Positions 24,741 to 33,161 of a stretch of DNA of 64,000 bases are shown here, in pieces. Below the pieces are notes generated by a model. It was not told the DNA's origin. It ran no database searches and saw only the letters and a program-made list of their open reading frames with translations. Source of the stretch: Leptolyngbya sp. PCC 7375 (GTDB taxonomy: Bacteria; Cyanobacteriota; Cyanobacteriia; Phormidesmidales; Phormidesmidaceae); assembly GCF_000316115.1 (NCBI RefSeq), contig NZ_JH993797.1, positions 3,086,486 to 3,150,485 of the forward strand, in the 5' to 3' direction. Numbering within the stretch: position 1 is the stretch's first letter; the number at the start of each line of letters is the position of its first letter. A program made the translations under genes and the position numbers.

Positions 24741-24965
24741 CCAACTGTCACACAGGTCAACGCCCCATTCCTTCGTTGGGGGCTGTGAATGAAACCGGCG
24801 TAACTACGTTGACTAGTTGCGCTCAACGCAGACAAACAGAGCCACCGGCGAGATGGTCTTCCGCCGTGAATGCAGGGATAACCTTGACCCACTAGGGTGA
24901 AAACCTGATAGGGAACAAAACAGATGGCCCCGCCTCCCGCCGCTGAGCTAATGGCGGCTTTCAAT
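24741..24965 (+). ncRNA. Candidate structured RNA of island A
   Basis: A 225-bp gap between two plus-strand genes with no coding sense and several GC-rich stems: GCCCC (24762-24766) with GGGGC (24779-24783), a CGGCG/CGCCG pair near 24845-24865, an ACCC/GGGT hairpin near 24888-24900, and GCCGC (24939-24943) with GCGGC (24954-24958) followed by TTTC. The local GC content is higher than the flanking genes. It could be a regulatory leader of the next gene or a separate RNA; no known family is recognised. Confidence 0.4.
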
Positions 24966-24981
24966 TACTTTAAAGGAAGTC

Positions 24982-25374
24982 ATGAAAATTAAAGCTGTCG
25001 AATATGAAGCCTGTTTTAACCTTGGCTCTTATGAGAACGAAAAAATTAGGCTAATTGCTACTCTTGATGATGATGAGTCTTTTGATGATGCAGTTGGATT
25101 GTTGCGTCAGCGGACTTTAGAAATGGCCAGTCCTAACGCGACTAAAGTAAATGAACAGATTTGGAAGGCCTCATCTAGATTGGCAGATTTGAAAGCCAAG
25201 ATTGCGGCGAAGACTGAGCAATGGAACAACATGGCAGAGTTTTTGAGGACTCAAGGCATAAATGCCGAAGCTGTTGACATGCCTGTATTTGAAAATTTGC
25301 TGGAACCAAGCCCTGAACAAGTAGAGCAAGTAGAAGAAGCGGAGCTGGTTGACTATGACGAGATTCCACTTTAA
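24982..25374 (+). CDS. Unrecognised 130-residue helical acidic protein
   Basis: Begins MKIKAVEYEACFNLGSYENE, with a GGAAG site before the ATG. The first 40 residues look beta-like, the middle is a helix (ASSRLADLKAKIAAKTEQWN) and the C-terminus is acidic (EQVEQVEEAELVDYDEIPL), similar in charge to single-strand DNA-binding protein tails. Last gene of the plus-strand run and convergent with the integrase. A replication or recombination accessory role is possible but unsupported beyond this. Confidence 0.6.
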   Translation: MKIKAVEYEACFNLGSYENEKIRLIATLDDDESFDDAVGLLRQRTLEMASPNATKVNEQIWKASSRLADLKAKIAAKTEQWNNMAEFLRTQGINAEAVDMPVFENLLEPSPEQVEQVEEAELVDYDEIPL

Positions 25375-25385
25375 CTGTCACAAGG

Positions 25386-25559
25386 TTAGTAAGTTAGCTT
25401 CATGATTTCCAGCACAGCATTGGCTCTAAAAGAATCTATATTTTTCAATGCTTTTAGCGTTTGGCGGTCGGCAGCTGCACCTAGCCCCAGCTGCTCGACA
25501 AGGTAGCGATCGATCCCTGCAACTGTCACAATGCTATGGCTGGAGCACTGGCTAACCAT
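25386..25559 (-). CDS. Small protein coupled to the island A integrase
   Basis: A 57-residue protein (MVSQCSSHSIVTVAGIDRYL, then VEQLGLGAAADRQTLKALKN). Its ATG lies inside the last codons of the integrase gene, overlapping the integrase stop by 8 bases, which predicts translational coupling. The composition is that of a folded helical protein. No equivalent was seen after the island B integrase. It might modulate recombination, by position only. Confidence 0.5.
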   Translation of the reverse strand: MVSQCSSHSIVTVAGIDRYLVEQLGLGAAADRQTLKALKNIDSFRANAVLEIMKLTY

Positions 25560-26733
25560 TCCAAACAGACTTAAGCTCCGCTTCACCTCTCACACTTCCC
25601 GTATAGTGCCTCAAAATAGTCTCTTCACTGTTGCCAGTAATGGAAGCTATTTCACTTACAGACCACCCCTGATCTAGTGCCTGGGAAATGAATGAATGAC
25701 GAGTATTGTAGGGTTTTCGGTAAGGTACCGATGCTATATCTAGGGCAGGTGTCCAATGCCGCCGCCGAAAATTGTGATCATCTATGGGGCTACCCTCGGC
25801 ACTGGTAAACACTAAATCATCAGGTCGGACCTTGGTAGGTTGTCTTTGTCGCAGCATAGCTACAAGGTCAGACGATAGTTTAAATGCCCGGTCGCGGTTA
25901 GTTTTGGTGGGCTTTCGTTCGCCACGGCCCCAACTTTCACCAATCCAGATGCGATCGCATCCATCAGACAGATGCCCCCATCGTAGACCCGCTGCTTCGC
26001 CAGGTCTACAGCCGATACCCATGAGGAATTTCACGAAGTCTAGGTAATGGGGGTGATGCTCGGCAAATGCCTTAAGAATCCGCTGGTATTCATCCTGAGT
26101 AAACGGCCTGGGCCGCTGTTTCGGTGGCGATTTTACCCGCACGTTTGCCCATGGATTATCGGTTATCAGCTTCTTGCCAATGGCCCACGTCCAGCAGCTG
26201 CGCACCATCCCGATACGCTGGCGGGCTGTCAGTGGTGAAAGTCGTTTGAGCAACCAGTCACGATAGTCTAGAGCATGGTCTTCAGTAACCCGATCCGCCT
26301 GGCGGCTGCCAAAGAAGGTTTCGAGGTGAGATCGCAACCCAAGATATTTATCTAGTGAACGTTTTGTCACCTGTCGACGTTTCCAGTCAACGAACTTCTG
26401 ATAGAGCTCCACGACTGTCAGGCTATCGACCGACTCATATCTGTACTTGACCAAAGATTTATCAAATTGACCAGACAGGATGTCTGCTCTAATGATGGCC
26501 CCTTTAGCCTCTGCCAAGCTGCGGTTTGCTGGTGTATCGAGTAAGCCTACCGCCATGGTGTAACGCTTTCCCTGGTGGTTCCACCGCAATCGAAGCCACC
26601 CTTTATCTACATGTAGTGCAATTTGCCCCTTACGGGCTTTCTTTTTCTTCGGCTCAGTCACCAGTTTTCGTCGACCAACTATCGACCAGTTTATGTCGTA
26701 TTGTGACGTGACAATGCCGCTTTCAGGCGTCAC
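25552..26733 (-). CDS. Tyrosine recombinase (integrase of island A)
   Basis: A 393-residue phage-type integrase, related to the island B integrase over its whole length. Catalytic boxes: FLMGIGCRPGEAAGLRWGHL (Arg), YNTRHSFISQALDQG (His/Arg), IASITGNSEE, with Asn where the second His of the GH box is usual, and ILRHYTG (Tyr nucleophile). The arm-binding N-terminus is WLRLRWNHQGKRYTMAVGLL. The start is a GTG. It lies 75 bp from the tRNA-Pro gene used as attachment site, with its C-terminal end toward the island. The Asn replacement in the GH box is odd but tolerated in some family members. Confidence 0.9.
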   Translation of the reverse strand: MTPESGIVTSQYDINWSIVGRRKLVTEPKKKKARKGQIALHVDKGWLRLRWNHQGKRYTMAVGLLDTPANRSLAEAKGAIIRADILSGQFDKSLVKYRYESVDSLTVVELYQKFVDWKRRQVTKRSLDKYLGLRSHLETFFGSRQADRVTEDHALDYRDWLLKRLSPLTARQRIGMVRSCWTWAIGKKLITDNPWANVRVKSPPKQRPRPFTQDEYQRILKAFAEHHPHYLDFVKFLMGIGCRPGEAAGLRWGHLSDGCDRIWIGESWGRGERKPTKTNRDRAFKLSSDLVAMLRQRQPTKVRPDDLVFTSAEGSPIDDHNFRRRHWTPALDIASVPYRKPYNTRHSFISQALDQGWSVSEIASITGNSEETILRHYTGSVRGEAELKSVWNG

Positions 26734-26777
26734 CGTCGACCAATTGATACTTGACGAACCCTGGCTTTAAAAACACA

Positions 26778-26801
26778 AAAACCGCTGATATCAGCGGTTT
26801 T
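26778..26801 (-). terminator. Perfect palindrome downstream of tRNA-Pro
   Basis: A perfect 24-bp palindrome (AAAACCGCTGAT and its complement) immediately after the tRNA 3' end, between tRNA and integrase. It reads as an intrinsic terminator for the tRNA on the minus strand. Confidence 0.7.
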
Positions 26802-26805
26802 CATC

Positions 26806-26850
26806 AATCGGAGCGGCGGGATTTGAACCCACGACCCCTACTACCCCAAA
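26806..26850. repeat. att site: tRNA-Pro 3' end (tRNA-side copy)
   Basis: Identical to 12092-12136, same orientation. This copy is part of the intact tRNA gene, so integration of island A rebuilt the tRNA 3' half. Confidence 0.9.
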
Positions 26851-26881
26851 GTAGTGCGCTACCAAGCTGCGCTACGCCCCG
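26808..26881 (-). tRNA. tRNA-Pro (anticodon GGG)
   Basis: Reverse-strand sequence starts CGGGGCGTAGCGCAGCTTGG and folds into a full cloverleaf. The acceptor stem CGGGGCG / CGCTCCG has one G-T pair. The anticodon stem CTACT / AGTAG encloses loop TTGGGGT with anticodon GGG, reading CCC. The T arm contains GGTTCAAATCC. CCA is not encoded. It is the integration target for islands A and B. Confidence 0.95.
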
Positions 26882-27010
26882 ATGCGTTTTTAACGCTTGA
26901 CTAGCATAGCATACGGTCAGGTTATAGGTACACCAAATATGGTGTACTGGGACACTTAATAAAGGCGGCTTTTCTGGTGTGGGGTTAAGCTCTGTTTGAG
27001 CCAACACCCA

Positions 27011-28189
27011 CTAAAATCCATAGCTCCAGCGGGCATAGTAACCCCGAGCATCAATGTGGGTAAACACGGTAGCGCTGGCTAAACCACCTTTAGATCCCCA
27101 CCAACGGTTAAGTCGATCGTAAACATCATAAGGATGAATACCGGAGGCCACAAAATCAACTGCATCACCGGATAGATGTCGTGATCGGCTAGCGCCGCCC
27201 ACACGACGATTAGTGACTGGATCGCGGTACCAGGAGTTGATGGTAATGGGACGCCCTCCCAAGCGATCGCGTACTTCTTCCATCACACGGGCAATGCGAA
27301 TAATGCCGTACACCACATTGCGATTGACTGGAATACGACTGCCGCCGTGGGTGGCTTCTCCCCAGGTGAAGTGGCCGTTGGGAATAATTGGGTTTGACAA
27401 ATAGAAGTTGCCTTGAAACCCTGGCAGTTTAATGTAGGGACCACTGGGCTTTGGCCGTGGTGTTTCATTTTTGGGCTGGTTATCTTTTTCGTTGCCCTCA
27501 ATTTCAATGTCGGGTTTATAGGCGTACCAAATTAGTTCAGGGCGATTGTTAAAACTGGGTTTTGCCAGCTCAACTTTGACATGGTTCGATGGGGCTAGCT
27601 CATGACTGATGAGCTCTAATTCAGTTGTGTTTTTAACAAATACTTTGTCCTGGTTGCTGAGCTTAGACGACATCTGGGGCGATGTTTTAAACAGGGTATC
27701 ACTAGTGACCGTTAAGGTAATGGTGTCGCCCACAATGCGCACATCTGGTTTGTAGACATACCACGTTGTCCGATTTTCGGGACCCAGGAATGCATTTGCG
27801 ATCGCAACTCTAATGTGCTGCCCTTCCGCTGGTAAATGGGACTGTAGGTAATACTCTGTGCCATTAGGAACAAAAATCTTTTCGCGATCGCTCAGCTGAT
27901 TTGACAATACAGGACGCTGCTTAAACAAGGTGTCGCTCGTCACCGTGAGCTTGACATTAGTGTCATAAACCCGGGCATCAGGTTTATACACATACCAGTC
28001 TTTTTTACTCGCTGGCCCCAAGGGTTCGACCAGAGTCACCTTATAGTGACCATCTCGCGTAACGTCTAGCTTAGTCAGATCAAACTCTGTGCCATTGGCA
28101 ACGAATACTTTCTCCTGCCTTGCCAGATCGCTAGATAGACCAGGACGAAGTTTGAATTGAGTATCGCTAACGACCTTTAGTTTTTTCAT
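27011..28189 (-). CDS. Peptidase M15 family protein with three repeated N-terminal domains
   Basis: A 392-residue protein. Three repeats of about 75 residues (each with SDT.FK.RP..S..L...EKVFV.NGTE and W.VYKPD) make the first 230 residues, likely SH3-like or substrate-binding domains. A Pro-rich linker follows. The C-terminal M15 zinc peptidase domain has SRHLSGDAVDF (His338, Asp342) and THIDARGY (His378), the ligand set of D-Ala-D-Ala-carboxypeptidase-like enzymes. No clear signal peptide is seen. It probably cuts peptidoglycan peptides. This gene is on the chromosome side of the tRNA, outside the islands. Confidence 0.8.
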   Translation of the reverse strand: MKKLKVVSDTQFKLRPGLSSDLARQEKVFVANGTEFDLTKLDVTRDGHYKVTLVEPLGPASKKDWYVYKPDARVYDTNVKLTVTSDTLFKQRPVLSNQLSDREKIFVPNGTEYYLQSHLPAEGQHIRVAIANAFLGPENRTTWYVYKPDVRIVGDTITLTVTSDTLFKTSPQMSSKLSNQDKVFVKNTTELELISHELAPSNHVKVELAKPSFNNRPELIWYAYKPDIEIEGNEKDNQPKNETPRPKPSGPYIKLPGFQGNFYLSNPIIPNGHFTWGEATHGGSRIPVNRNVVYGIIRIARVMEEVRDRLGGRPITINSWYRDPVTNRRVGGASRSRHLSGDAVDFVASGIHPYDVYDRLNRWWGSKGGLASATVFTHIDARGYYARWSYGF

Positions 28190-28308
28190 ATCGTTTTTAC
28201 ACCCTGATCACTAGAGCATCATGCCCGGTTAATCCCAATGAAAACTTTCAATGTTGCAGAGATTCACCATACATTTGCCCAGTGTAAAGCAATCGGTTAA
28301 TGTCCATA

Positions 28309-28674
28309 TCAAAATACGTTGATACGGTCTAATTCGGCTAAAACCTCTGGAACAATGTTAGGGGGCCATGCCCCTTCTCCACCACGCCCATTGAGTAATA
28401 TAAAGCGCAAGCCATAGGTATGATGAAACCCCTCGGCTTCCATCCAAAGCTGAGGGGTTTCTTGTTCACAGGTTATGTGCTCATCAGGCATCAGCTCGGT
28501 GGCCATAGACGTCATCGTGGCTGCTAACTGTTGGGCTATACGACGCAGGGATTCGAACTCAGACTGAGTCAGCTCCATGGCCCAATGCTCGCCGCCAACC
28601 AAGGCCTTAAAATTAGCGCGATCGTCATCCCAACCTAATCGCCAACCCTTACCTTCTCTGAGCAATGCAGCCAT
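28309..28674 (-). CDS. DUF1818 family protein
   Basis: A 121-residue protein starting MAALLREGKGWRLGWDDDRA, typical of the cyanobacterial DUF1818 family, which is found across the phylum and has no established function. It has a compact alpha/beta pattern with conserved WRLGWD near the start and RFILLNGRGGEGAWP near the end. Its ATG overlaps the stop region of the upstream gene (stop at 28674), so both are probably cotranscribed. Confidence 0.8.
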   Translation of the reverse strand: MAALLREGKGWRLGWDDDRANFKALVGGEHWAMELTQSEFESLRRIAQQLAATMTSMATELMPDEHITCEQETPQLWMEAEGFHHTYGLRFILLNGRGGEGAWPPNIVPEVLAELDRINVF

Positions 28675-29120
28675 TACTGATTGAAAAGCTGCTCCAAACT
28701 ACGGACAAGCTCATGTCGTTGCTGACGACTTAGGGTCTGCATCGCCTGCTTGTCAGCACTCATAACGACAGATACCTTAGAGCCACCGCTATGATAAGGG
28801 GCATCAAGATAGTCAGCCATGGATAACTCCCAATCAAGGTGATACTGAGCTGGTCGAGCTTGAGTATCGAGATGGTAGTCAATAAAGCGACTTAATAGCG
28901 TGGTGTTCTCCGCCGTTGCTCGGGGAATATCAGGATATTTACCGTAAAGCTGATCTGCTAGCTTAGTGGTCGCGCAAGCGGCGACTTGGCAGTTAGCCTG
29001 TGGAGCCTGAGCCGCCATCAGAGGCTCACCCACCTGTAAAATGCTGCCAGCTAAAACCATTAGGGTGGCTAAAGTGGCCAGGAATAAAAATTTGAGCTGC
29101 TTACCCATACCGCTGAGCAT
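28674..29120 (-). CDS. Conserved secreted protein of unknown function
   Basis: A 148-residue protein with an N-terminal signal sequence (FLFLATLATLMVLAGSILQV) and likely cleavage after MAAQA. The mature part has a Cys pair (CQVAACATT) and charged helices. It looks like a small exported cyanobacterial protein often found next to DUF1818, with which it is coupled here. The start could also be the ATG four codons later. Confidence 0.65.
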   Translation of the reverse strand: MLSGMGKQLKFLFLATLATLMVLAGSILQVGEPLMAAQAPQANCQVAACATTKLADQLYGKYPDIPRATAENTTLLSRFIDYHLDTQARPAQYHLDWELSMADYLDAPYHSGGSKVSVVMSADKQAMQTLSRQQRHELVRSLEQLFNQ

Positions 29121-29174
29121 TAGTGCGATTAGTAATCAATAAAAGAAAGATATCTGGTAGTTCTAGTGGTATAT

Positions 29175-29220
29175 ACCGAAGAAAACTGGTTTATCGGTGT
29201 AGTAAACCAGTTTCTTCGGT
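29175..29220 (-). terminator. Long hairpin downstream of rpoZ
   Basis: An 18-bp stem with one bulged A and a loop of about 9 bases, beginning 4 bases after the rpoZ stop. No clear T tail on the minus strand, so it may act as a terminator or as an mRNA 3'-end stabiliser. Confidence 0.5.
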
Positions 29221-29223
29221 GCT

Positions 29224-29448
29224 TTATTCGCCAATAATCTCGGGCTGAGTCAGCTCATCTGACATTTCAACGATAGCGCGCAGCACAGGCTTCATGCGGG
29301 ACTCATCGATGTTGTCAAACTCTTCGAAACGACGACGCTGGGCGCGATTGGCCACTTGAACAGTGATGCGATAGCGGTTTGATGCTGCACTAATTAGGTC
29401 TTCAGTACGGCGCATCATCTGAGTGGTATCGATTGCCAGACGCTTCAT
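29224..29448 (-). CDS. rpoZ: RNA polymerase omega subunit
   Basis: A 74-residue protein starting MKRLAIDTTQMMRRTEDLIS and ending DELTQPEIIGE, the characteristic cyanobacterial omega sequence (SAASNRYRITVQVANRAQRR in the middle). It stabilises RNA polymerase by binding the beta-prime subunit. I chose the ATG at 29448, which has GAGG 9 bases upstream and agrees with the family length; the longer frame to 29484 adds 12 unrelated residues. Confidence 0.9.
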   Translation of the reverse strand: MKRLAIDTTQMMRRTEDLISAASNRYRITVQVANRAQRRRFEEFDNIDESRMKPVLRAIVEMSDELTQPEIIGE

Positions 29449-29786
29449 TAAGGAGTCCTCTAGGGTCGGTTTTTTAGAACCCATCCATACTAACGCAGCT
29501 TACTGGCAGTCATGACAACGCAAATCTTCTTTTCGCGCTGCCTACGTTCTCATAAACTTTTACAATGATTAATATACCAATATTTTGTGGCCAGTTCTAA
29601 ATTGAATAAGGTTCCGTATACCTTTATTTGTAAGGCTTTCTACAATAAACTATCGGAGCTTGTGGGATGGCAGGTTGGTGACTAGTTTAGGGAACCATCC
29701 CTACTAATCATTTACAGCACGCTATCTCATTTGAGTTTTCTGGCCCATCACTTAAGCACCTTTTCCCCTGTTGTTCGATCAGAATT
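29449..29786. other. Intergenic gap between divergent rpoZ and methyltransferase genes
   Basis: About 340 bp that must contain both divergent promoters. AT-rich around 29560-29650. I see no gene, hairpin or repeat that can be supported. Confidence 0.4.
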
Positions 29787-30830
29787 ATGCCAGATACATT
29801 AACGAAATTCGTTTACCAAACCTTTCAGCAGGGTAAACAAGCCTTTGGTTACACCCACAAAACTGTGCTCAATCGTCTACGCGATGTAGTTTCTCCAGTG
29901 GAACCGACTAGCAAATCTGAACTTCCCGCATCTACATTGGCGCTTCTAAAGCGGCGACTAGATGACCTGACTGAAGTTGATTGGCAGGATGCAGAATCTG
30001 GGGTATATCCCAAAAGTTTGCTGTTTGATAATCCCTGGGATGACTTTTTTAAGTATTACCCCATGGTGGTTTTGGATACGCCCAGTGCATGGGACCGTTC
30101 AAAAAATAAGCAGTATCAAGAATTTGACTCCGAGATTAGCACTGAAGGCTATCCCAGCTACTATGTGCAAAATTTTCACCATCAAACCGATGGTTACCTG
30201 AGTGAGATGTCGGCTAATTTGTATGACCTCCAGGTAGAGCTCTTGTTCAACGGCTCGGCAGATCCAATGCGTCGTCGCATCCTGGCTCCGTTGAAGCGTC
30301 ATATCGATAACTTGGCGGGTAATCCAAAAGTATTGGATGTTGCCTGCGGTACCGGGCGTACCCTCAAGATGATTCGGGATACTCTACCCCAAACATCACT
30401 CTATGGTGTGGATTTATCTCCTACTTATTTACGTAAAGCTAATGAGCTGCTGAGTAAGGAGCCAGGCACGCTGCCTCAACTCATTCAGGCGAATGCTGAA
30501 GCGCTGCCTTATCTGGACAATTACTTTGAGGCCACGGTCAGCGTCTTCCTATTCCATGAATTGCCTACCGAGGTGCGCCAGACCGTGATTAATGAGTGCT
30601 ACCGCGTCACTAAGCCTGGCGGGGTGTTTGTCATTTGCGACTCGATCCAAAAACTCGATGCCCCTGAGTTTGCACCTATGATGGAAAACTTCCCTACTAT
30701 TTTCCACGAGCCCTACTACCGTCAGTACAGCACGGATAATATTGAGGCTCGTCTGGAGTCTGCGGGATTCCAAAGTGTAGAGATGTCCAACCACTTTATG
30801 AGTAAGTACTGGGTAGCAAAGAAGGCTTGA
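29787..30830 (+). CDS. Class I SAM-dependent methyltransferase
   Basis: A 347-residue protein. The N-terminal 150 residues are a cyanobacterial extension with several aromatic motifs (DNPWDDFFKYYPMVVLDTPS). The Rossmann methyltransferase core begins with VLDVACGTGRTLKMI (motif I), then LYGVDLSPTYLRKANELL and EATVSVFLFHELP, and the late beta-hairpin ends with SKYWVAKKA. This is UbiE/MenG-like in layout. The substrate is unknown; a lipid or quinone substrate is a guess from the family. Confidence 0.8.
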   Translation: MPDTLTKFVYQTFQQGKQAFGYTHKTVLNRLRDVVSPVEPTSKSELPASTLALLKRRLDDLTEVDWQDAESGVYPKSLLFDNPWDDFFKYYPMVVLDTPSAWDRSKNKQYQEFDSEISTEGYPSYYVQNFHHQTDGYLSEMSANLYDLQVELLFNGSADPMRRRILAPLKRHIDNLAGNPKVLDVACGTGRTLKMIRDTLPQTSLYGVDLSPTYLRKANELLSKEPGTLPQLIQANAEALPYLDNYFEATVSVFLFHELPTEVRQTVINECYRVTKPGGVFVICDSIQKLDAPEFAPMMENFPTIFHEPYYRQYSTDNIEARLESAGFQSVEMSNHFMSKYWVAKKA

Positions 30831-30945
30831 TGTTTTTCCGGCACTGGTCCAAGTTTGAAACACCAACCGAGTTCATTCCGCTTCCTTCTCTAAACAGACA
30901 AGGGGCTCGGGGGTGGGTTAACCGCTAACCTTTCTCAGCCAATAA

Positions 30946-30977
30946 AAAAGGGGGATGGCCACAGCCATCCCCCTTTT
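30946..30977. terminator. Bidirectional terminator
   Basis: A perfect 14-bp stem (AAAAGGGGGATGGC with its complement) and a 4-base CACA loop between the convergent methyltransferase and fba genes. A runs on one side and T runs on the other serve both strands. Confidence 0.85.
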
Positions 30978-31023
30978 ACTTAGCTTTGTTAACGACTTCA
31001 GTTAAACTAAAGCGTGCTGAAAC

Positions 31024-32097
31024 TTAAACAGCAACAGCAACCTTAGCGTTAAGTTCACCCGCTTCGTACTTAGCAGCGAAGATTTCAACACCAGCCTGCT
31101 TGATCTTAGAAGCATTACCAGCAGTACCGAATGCAGTGTAGCGATCAGAGCACACTTGCTTCATGTACTTAATGGAAGGCTTGAGGAAGTGGCGAGGATC
31201 AAAATTGGCAGGATCCTTCATCGCAGCTTCGCGGATAGCAGCTGTGATAGCCAGACGGTTGTCAGTATCAATGTTCACCTTGCGAACACCGCTCTTGATA
31301 CCCTTCTGGATTTCTTCAACAGGTACGCCGTAAGTTTCAGGAATGTTACCGCCATGAGCGTTAATCATGTCCAACCACTTCTGGGGAACGGAGGAAGAAC
31401 CATGCATTACCAGGTGAGTGTTGGGCAGACGCTTATGAATTTCTTCAATGCGACTGATGGCTAGGATTTCGCCAGTGGGCTTACGAGTGAACTTGTAAGC
31501 ACCGTGGCTAGTACCAATGGCAACAGCCAGGGCATCAACCTGAGTCGCTTCGACAAACTGTACAGCTTCGTCGGGGTCAGTCAGGAGCTGGTCATGGCTA
31601 AGAGTACCTTCGAACCCGTGACCATCTTCAGCTTCACCTTGACCAGTTTCCAAGGAGCCCAGGCAGCCTAGTTCTCCTTCAACACTGGCACCAATGGAAT
31701 GAGCAACCTTAACCACTTCAGCAGTTACGCTAACGTTGTACTCAAAGCTAGCGGGAGTCTTGGCATCAGCTTCAAGGGAGCCGTCCATCATCACACTAGT
31801 AAAGCCATTGCGGATTGCAGAGTAGCAAGTTGCAGGGCTATTACCGTGGTCTTGGTGCATAACCACAGGAATGTGAGGATACGTCTCGATAGCCGCCAAA
31901 ACAAGATGGCGCAAGAAGTTCTCACCAGCGTACTTACGGGCACCGCGGGAAGCCTGCAAAATCACAGGACTATCAGTCTCATCAGCAGCCTGCATAATTG
32001 CCAGGATCTGCTCCATGTTGTTTACGTTGTAAGCGGGAATGCCGTAGCCGTTCTCAGCGGCGTGATCCAGCAAGAGCCGCATAGGTACAAGCGCCAT
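31024..32097 (-). CDS. fba: Class II fructose-bisphosphate aldolase, Calvin-cycle subtype
   Basis: A 357-residue aldolase starting MALVPMRLLLDHAAENGYGI. Zinc and substrate motifs are present: PVVMHQDHGNSPATC, SVEGELGCLGSLETG, LVMHGSSSVPQKW and VRKVNIDTDNRLA. It interconverts fructose-1,6-bisphosphate (and sedoheptulose-1,7-bisphosphate) with triose or erythrose phosphates in the Calvin-Benson cycle and glycolysis. Full length, with AGGAGG before the start. Codon use is that of a highly expressed gene. Confidence 0.95.
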   Translation of the reverse strand: MALVPMRLLLDHAAENGYGIPAYNVNNMEQILAIMQAADETDSPVILQASRGARKYAGENFLRHLVLAAIETYPHIPVVMHQDHGNSPATCYSAIRNGFTSVMMDGSLEADAKTPASFEYNVSVTAEVVKVAHSIGASVEGELGCLGSLETGQGEAEDGHGFEGTLSHDQLLTDPDEAVQFVEATQVDALAVAIGTSHGAYKFTRKPTGEILAISRIEEIHKRLPNTHLVMHGSSSVPQKWLDMINAHGGNIPETYGVPVEEIQKGIKSGVRKVNIDTDNRLAITAAIREAAMKDPANFDPRHFLKPSIKYMKQVCSDRYTAFGTAGNASKIKQAGVEIFAAKYEAGELNAKVAVAV

Positions 32098-32379
32098 ATA
32101 ATCCTCCTAGTACTTTTCGCCGTTTTGGCAGCTTCAATTAAAGGGTCGAATAGGTATCCCTACTCATCAATATTAGGTCACAACCCCGAACTTATGACGA
32201 GTTGTTTCTGAAACCTGAGTATTTCATTAAGGATAGCAGCATCCATAATAATGGCTCTGTGGAATCGGTAACTTTGACAATTCCTTTGTCAATAAAAATC
32301 TAGAAACCTTCCCATCAGGCCCTTTAGGCCTAATCAAATTAATTCCAATCAAAACAAGTTTAAAACGAGCTTTACAATA

Positions 32380-32451
32380 TGGGTCGCCTGGGATTCGAAC
32401 CCAGGACCAATCGGTTAAAAGCCGAGTGCTCTACCGCTGAGCTAGCAACCC
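32380..32451 (-). tRNA. tRNA-Lys (anticodon TTT)
   Basis: The reverse strand starts GGGTTGCTAGCTCAGCGGTA and gives a full cloverleaf, acceptor stem GGGTTGC / GCGACCC, anticodon loop CTTTTAA with anticodon TTT, T arm GGTTCGAATCC. CCA is not encoded. Confidence 0.95.
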
Positions 32452-32652
32452 GCGTTGAGAAAATTATCTCGAACACAGTTATTTAATATAACAGATGTTT
32501 TCCAAGTTCGAGTAGAAAATTTCAAAACCTGTGGATTGGTCTTGGGTCAATTGGGCTCAGCCTAATGGCTACTTGGGTTTGCGGGTCTGTGGAATTCGTT
32601 TTTGATGGACAATGGCCACTTCGCATGCGTCGTGTAGTTTTGTTTAGTTTGT

Positions 32653-32877
32653 TTAGGTAGTCACACGGTCGATGTAGCGGCCATCAATTAGAAAAGAGCC
32701 TCTCTCAAATTTAACGGCCCAATAACCGCCCAGTTTTTGTTCAAGGACAATGCCTTCTTCACCCAGATTGACTAGATCGGGGGGGCGCAACATGGGCATG
32801 GAGGCAGCGGTTTTGAGATAGGGAGGTGGGGTGGTGACCGTGACGCGATCGCCCACCGTGAATAGCTTGTCAGCCAT
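32653..32877 (-). CDS. sipA: SipA-like regulatory protein (DUF3148)
   Basis: A 74-residue SH3-like protein (MADKLFTVGDRVTVTTPPPY, then MPMLRPPDLVNLGEEGIVLE) that matches DUF3148, the SipA family. SipA binds the histidine kinase NblS and enhances its activity in high-light and nutrient stress control. The length and the GGYWAVKFERG.FL core are typical. The gene stands alone. Confidence 0.85.
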   Translation of the reverse strand: MADKLFTVGDRVTVTTPPPYLKTAASMPMLRPPDLVNLGEEGIVLEQKLGGYWAVKFERGSFLIDGRYIDRVTT

Positions 32878-33161
32878 GGCAGGTTATTTGTACTTCAACG
32901 AATTACCCTAACCTATAGCATTGACAGAAAAATACCAAAGTAAGTATTTGATTTCACTGCAAAACTATTGGGCGACTGTATCTCGTAGACAAGGTTTTCC
33001 TGGGTCCTTCAAGGAATCTCTTAAAAGAAATCTCTTAAGTGGTGTCACCGTTTATCTACTAAAGTTCTTCTGCTACTGCATGATATGAGGCTTGGGTTTA
33101 TAGTCATGACGTATGAAACTGTAAAATGACTTTTCTTTAATCGATAGGTTTTTTATCTGCA

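Larger units (their letters stand above)
12092..26850. mobile_element. Island A: 14.7-kb integrative element, candidate virus or satellite
   Basis: Both ends are identical 45-bp tRNA-Pro repeats. Its integrase (25552-26733) adjoins the tRNA-side end. Content: minus-strand operon of nine unrecognised genes (12231-19612), HTH protein, primase, divergent XRE regulator, then plus-strand small genes and a possible structured RNA. No terminase, portal, tail or packaging ATPase was recognised, so it is not an ordinary tailed prophage. A spacer of the nearby CRISPR array matches one of its operon genes, which supports an origin as an invading element. Confidence 0.85.

Noticed and set aside
26804..27007. 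67-codon minus-strand frame
   Set aside because: It runs through the tRNA-Pro gene.
31156..32211. Plus-strand frames opposite the aldolase gene
   Set aside because: Shadows of a highly biased gene; no start signals.
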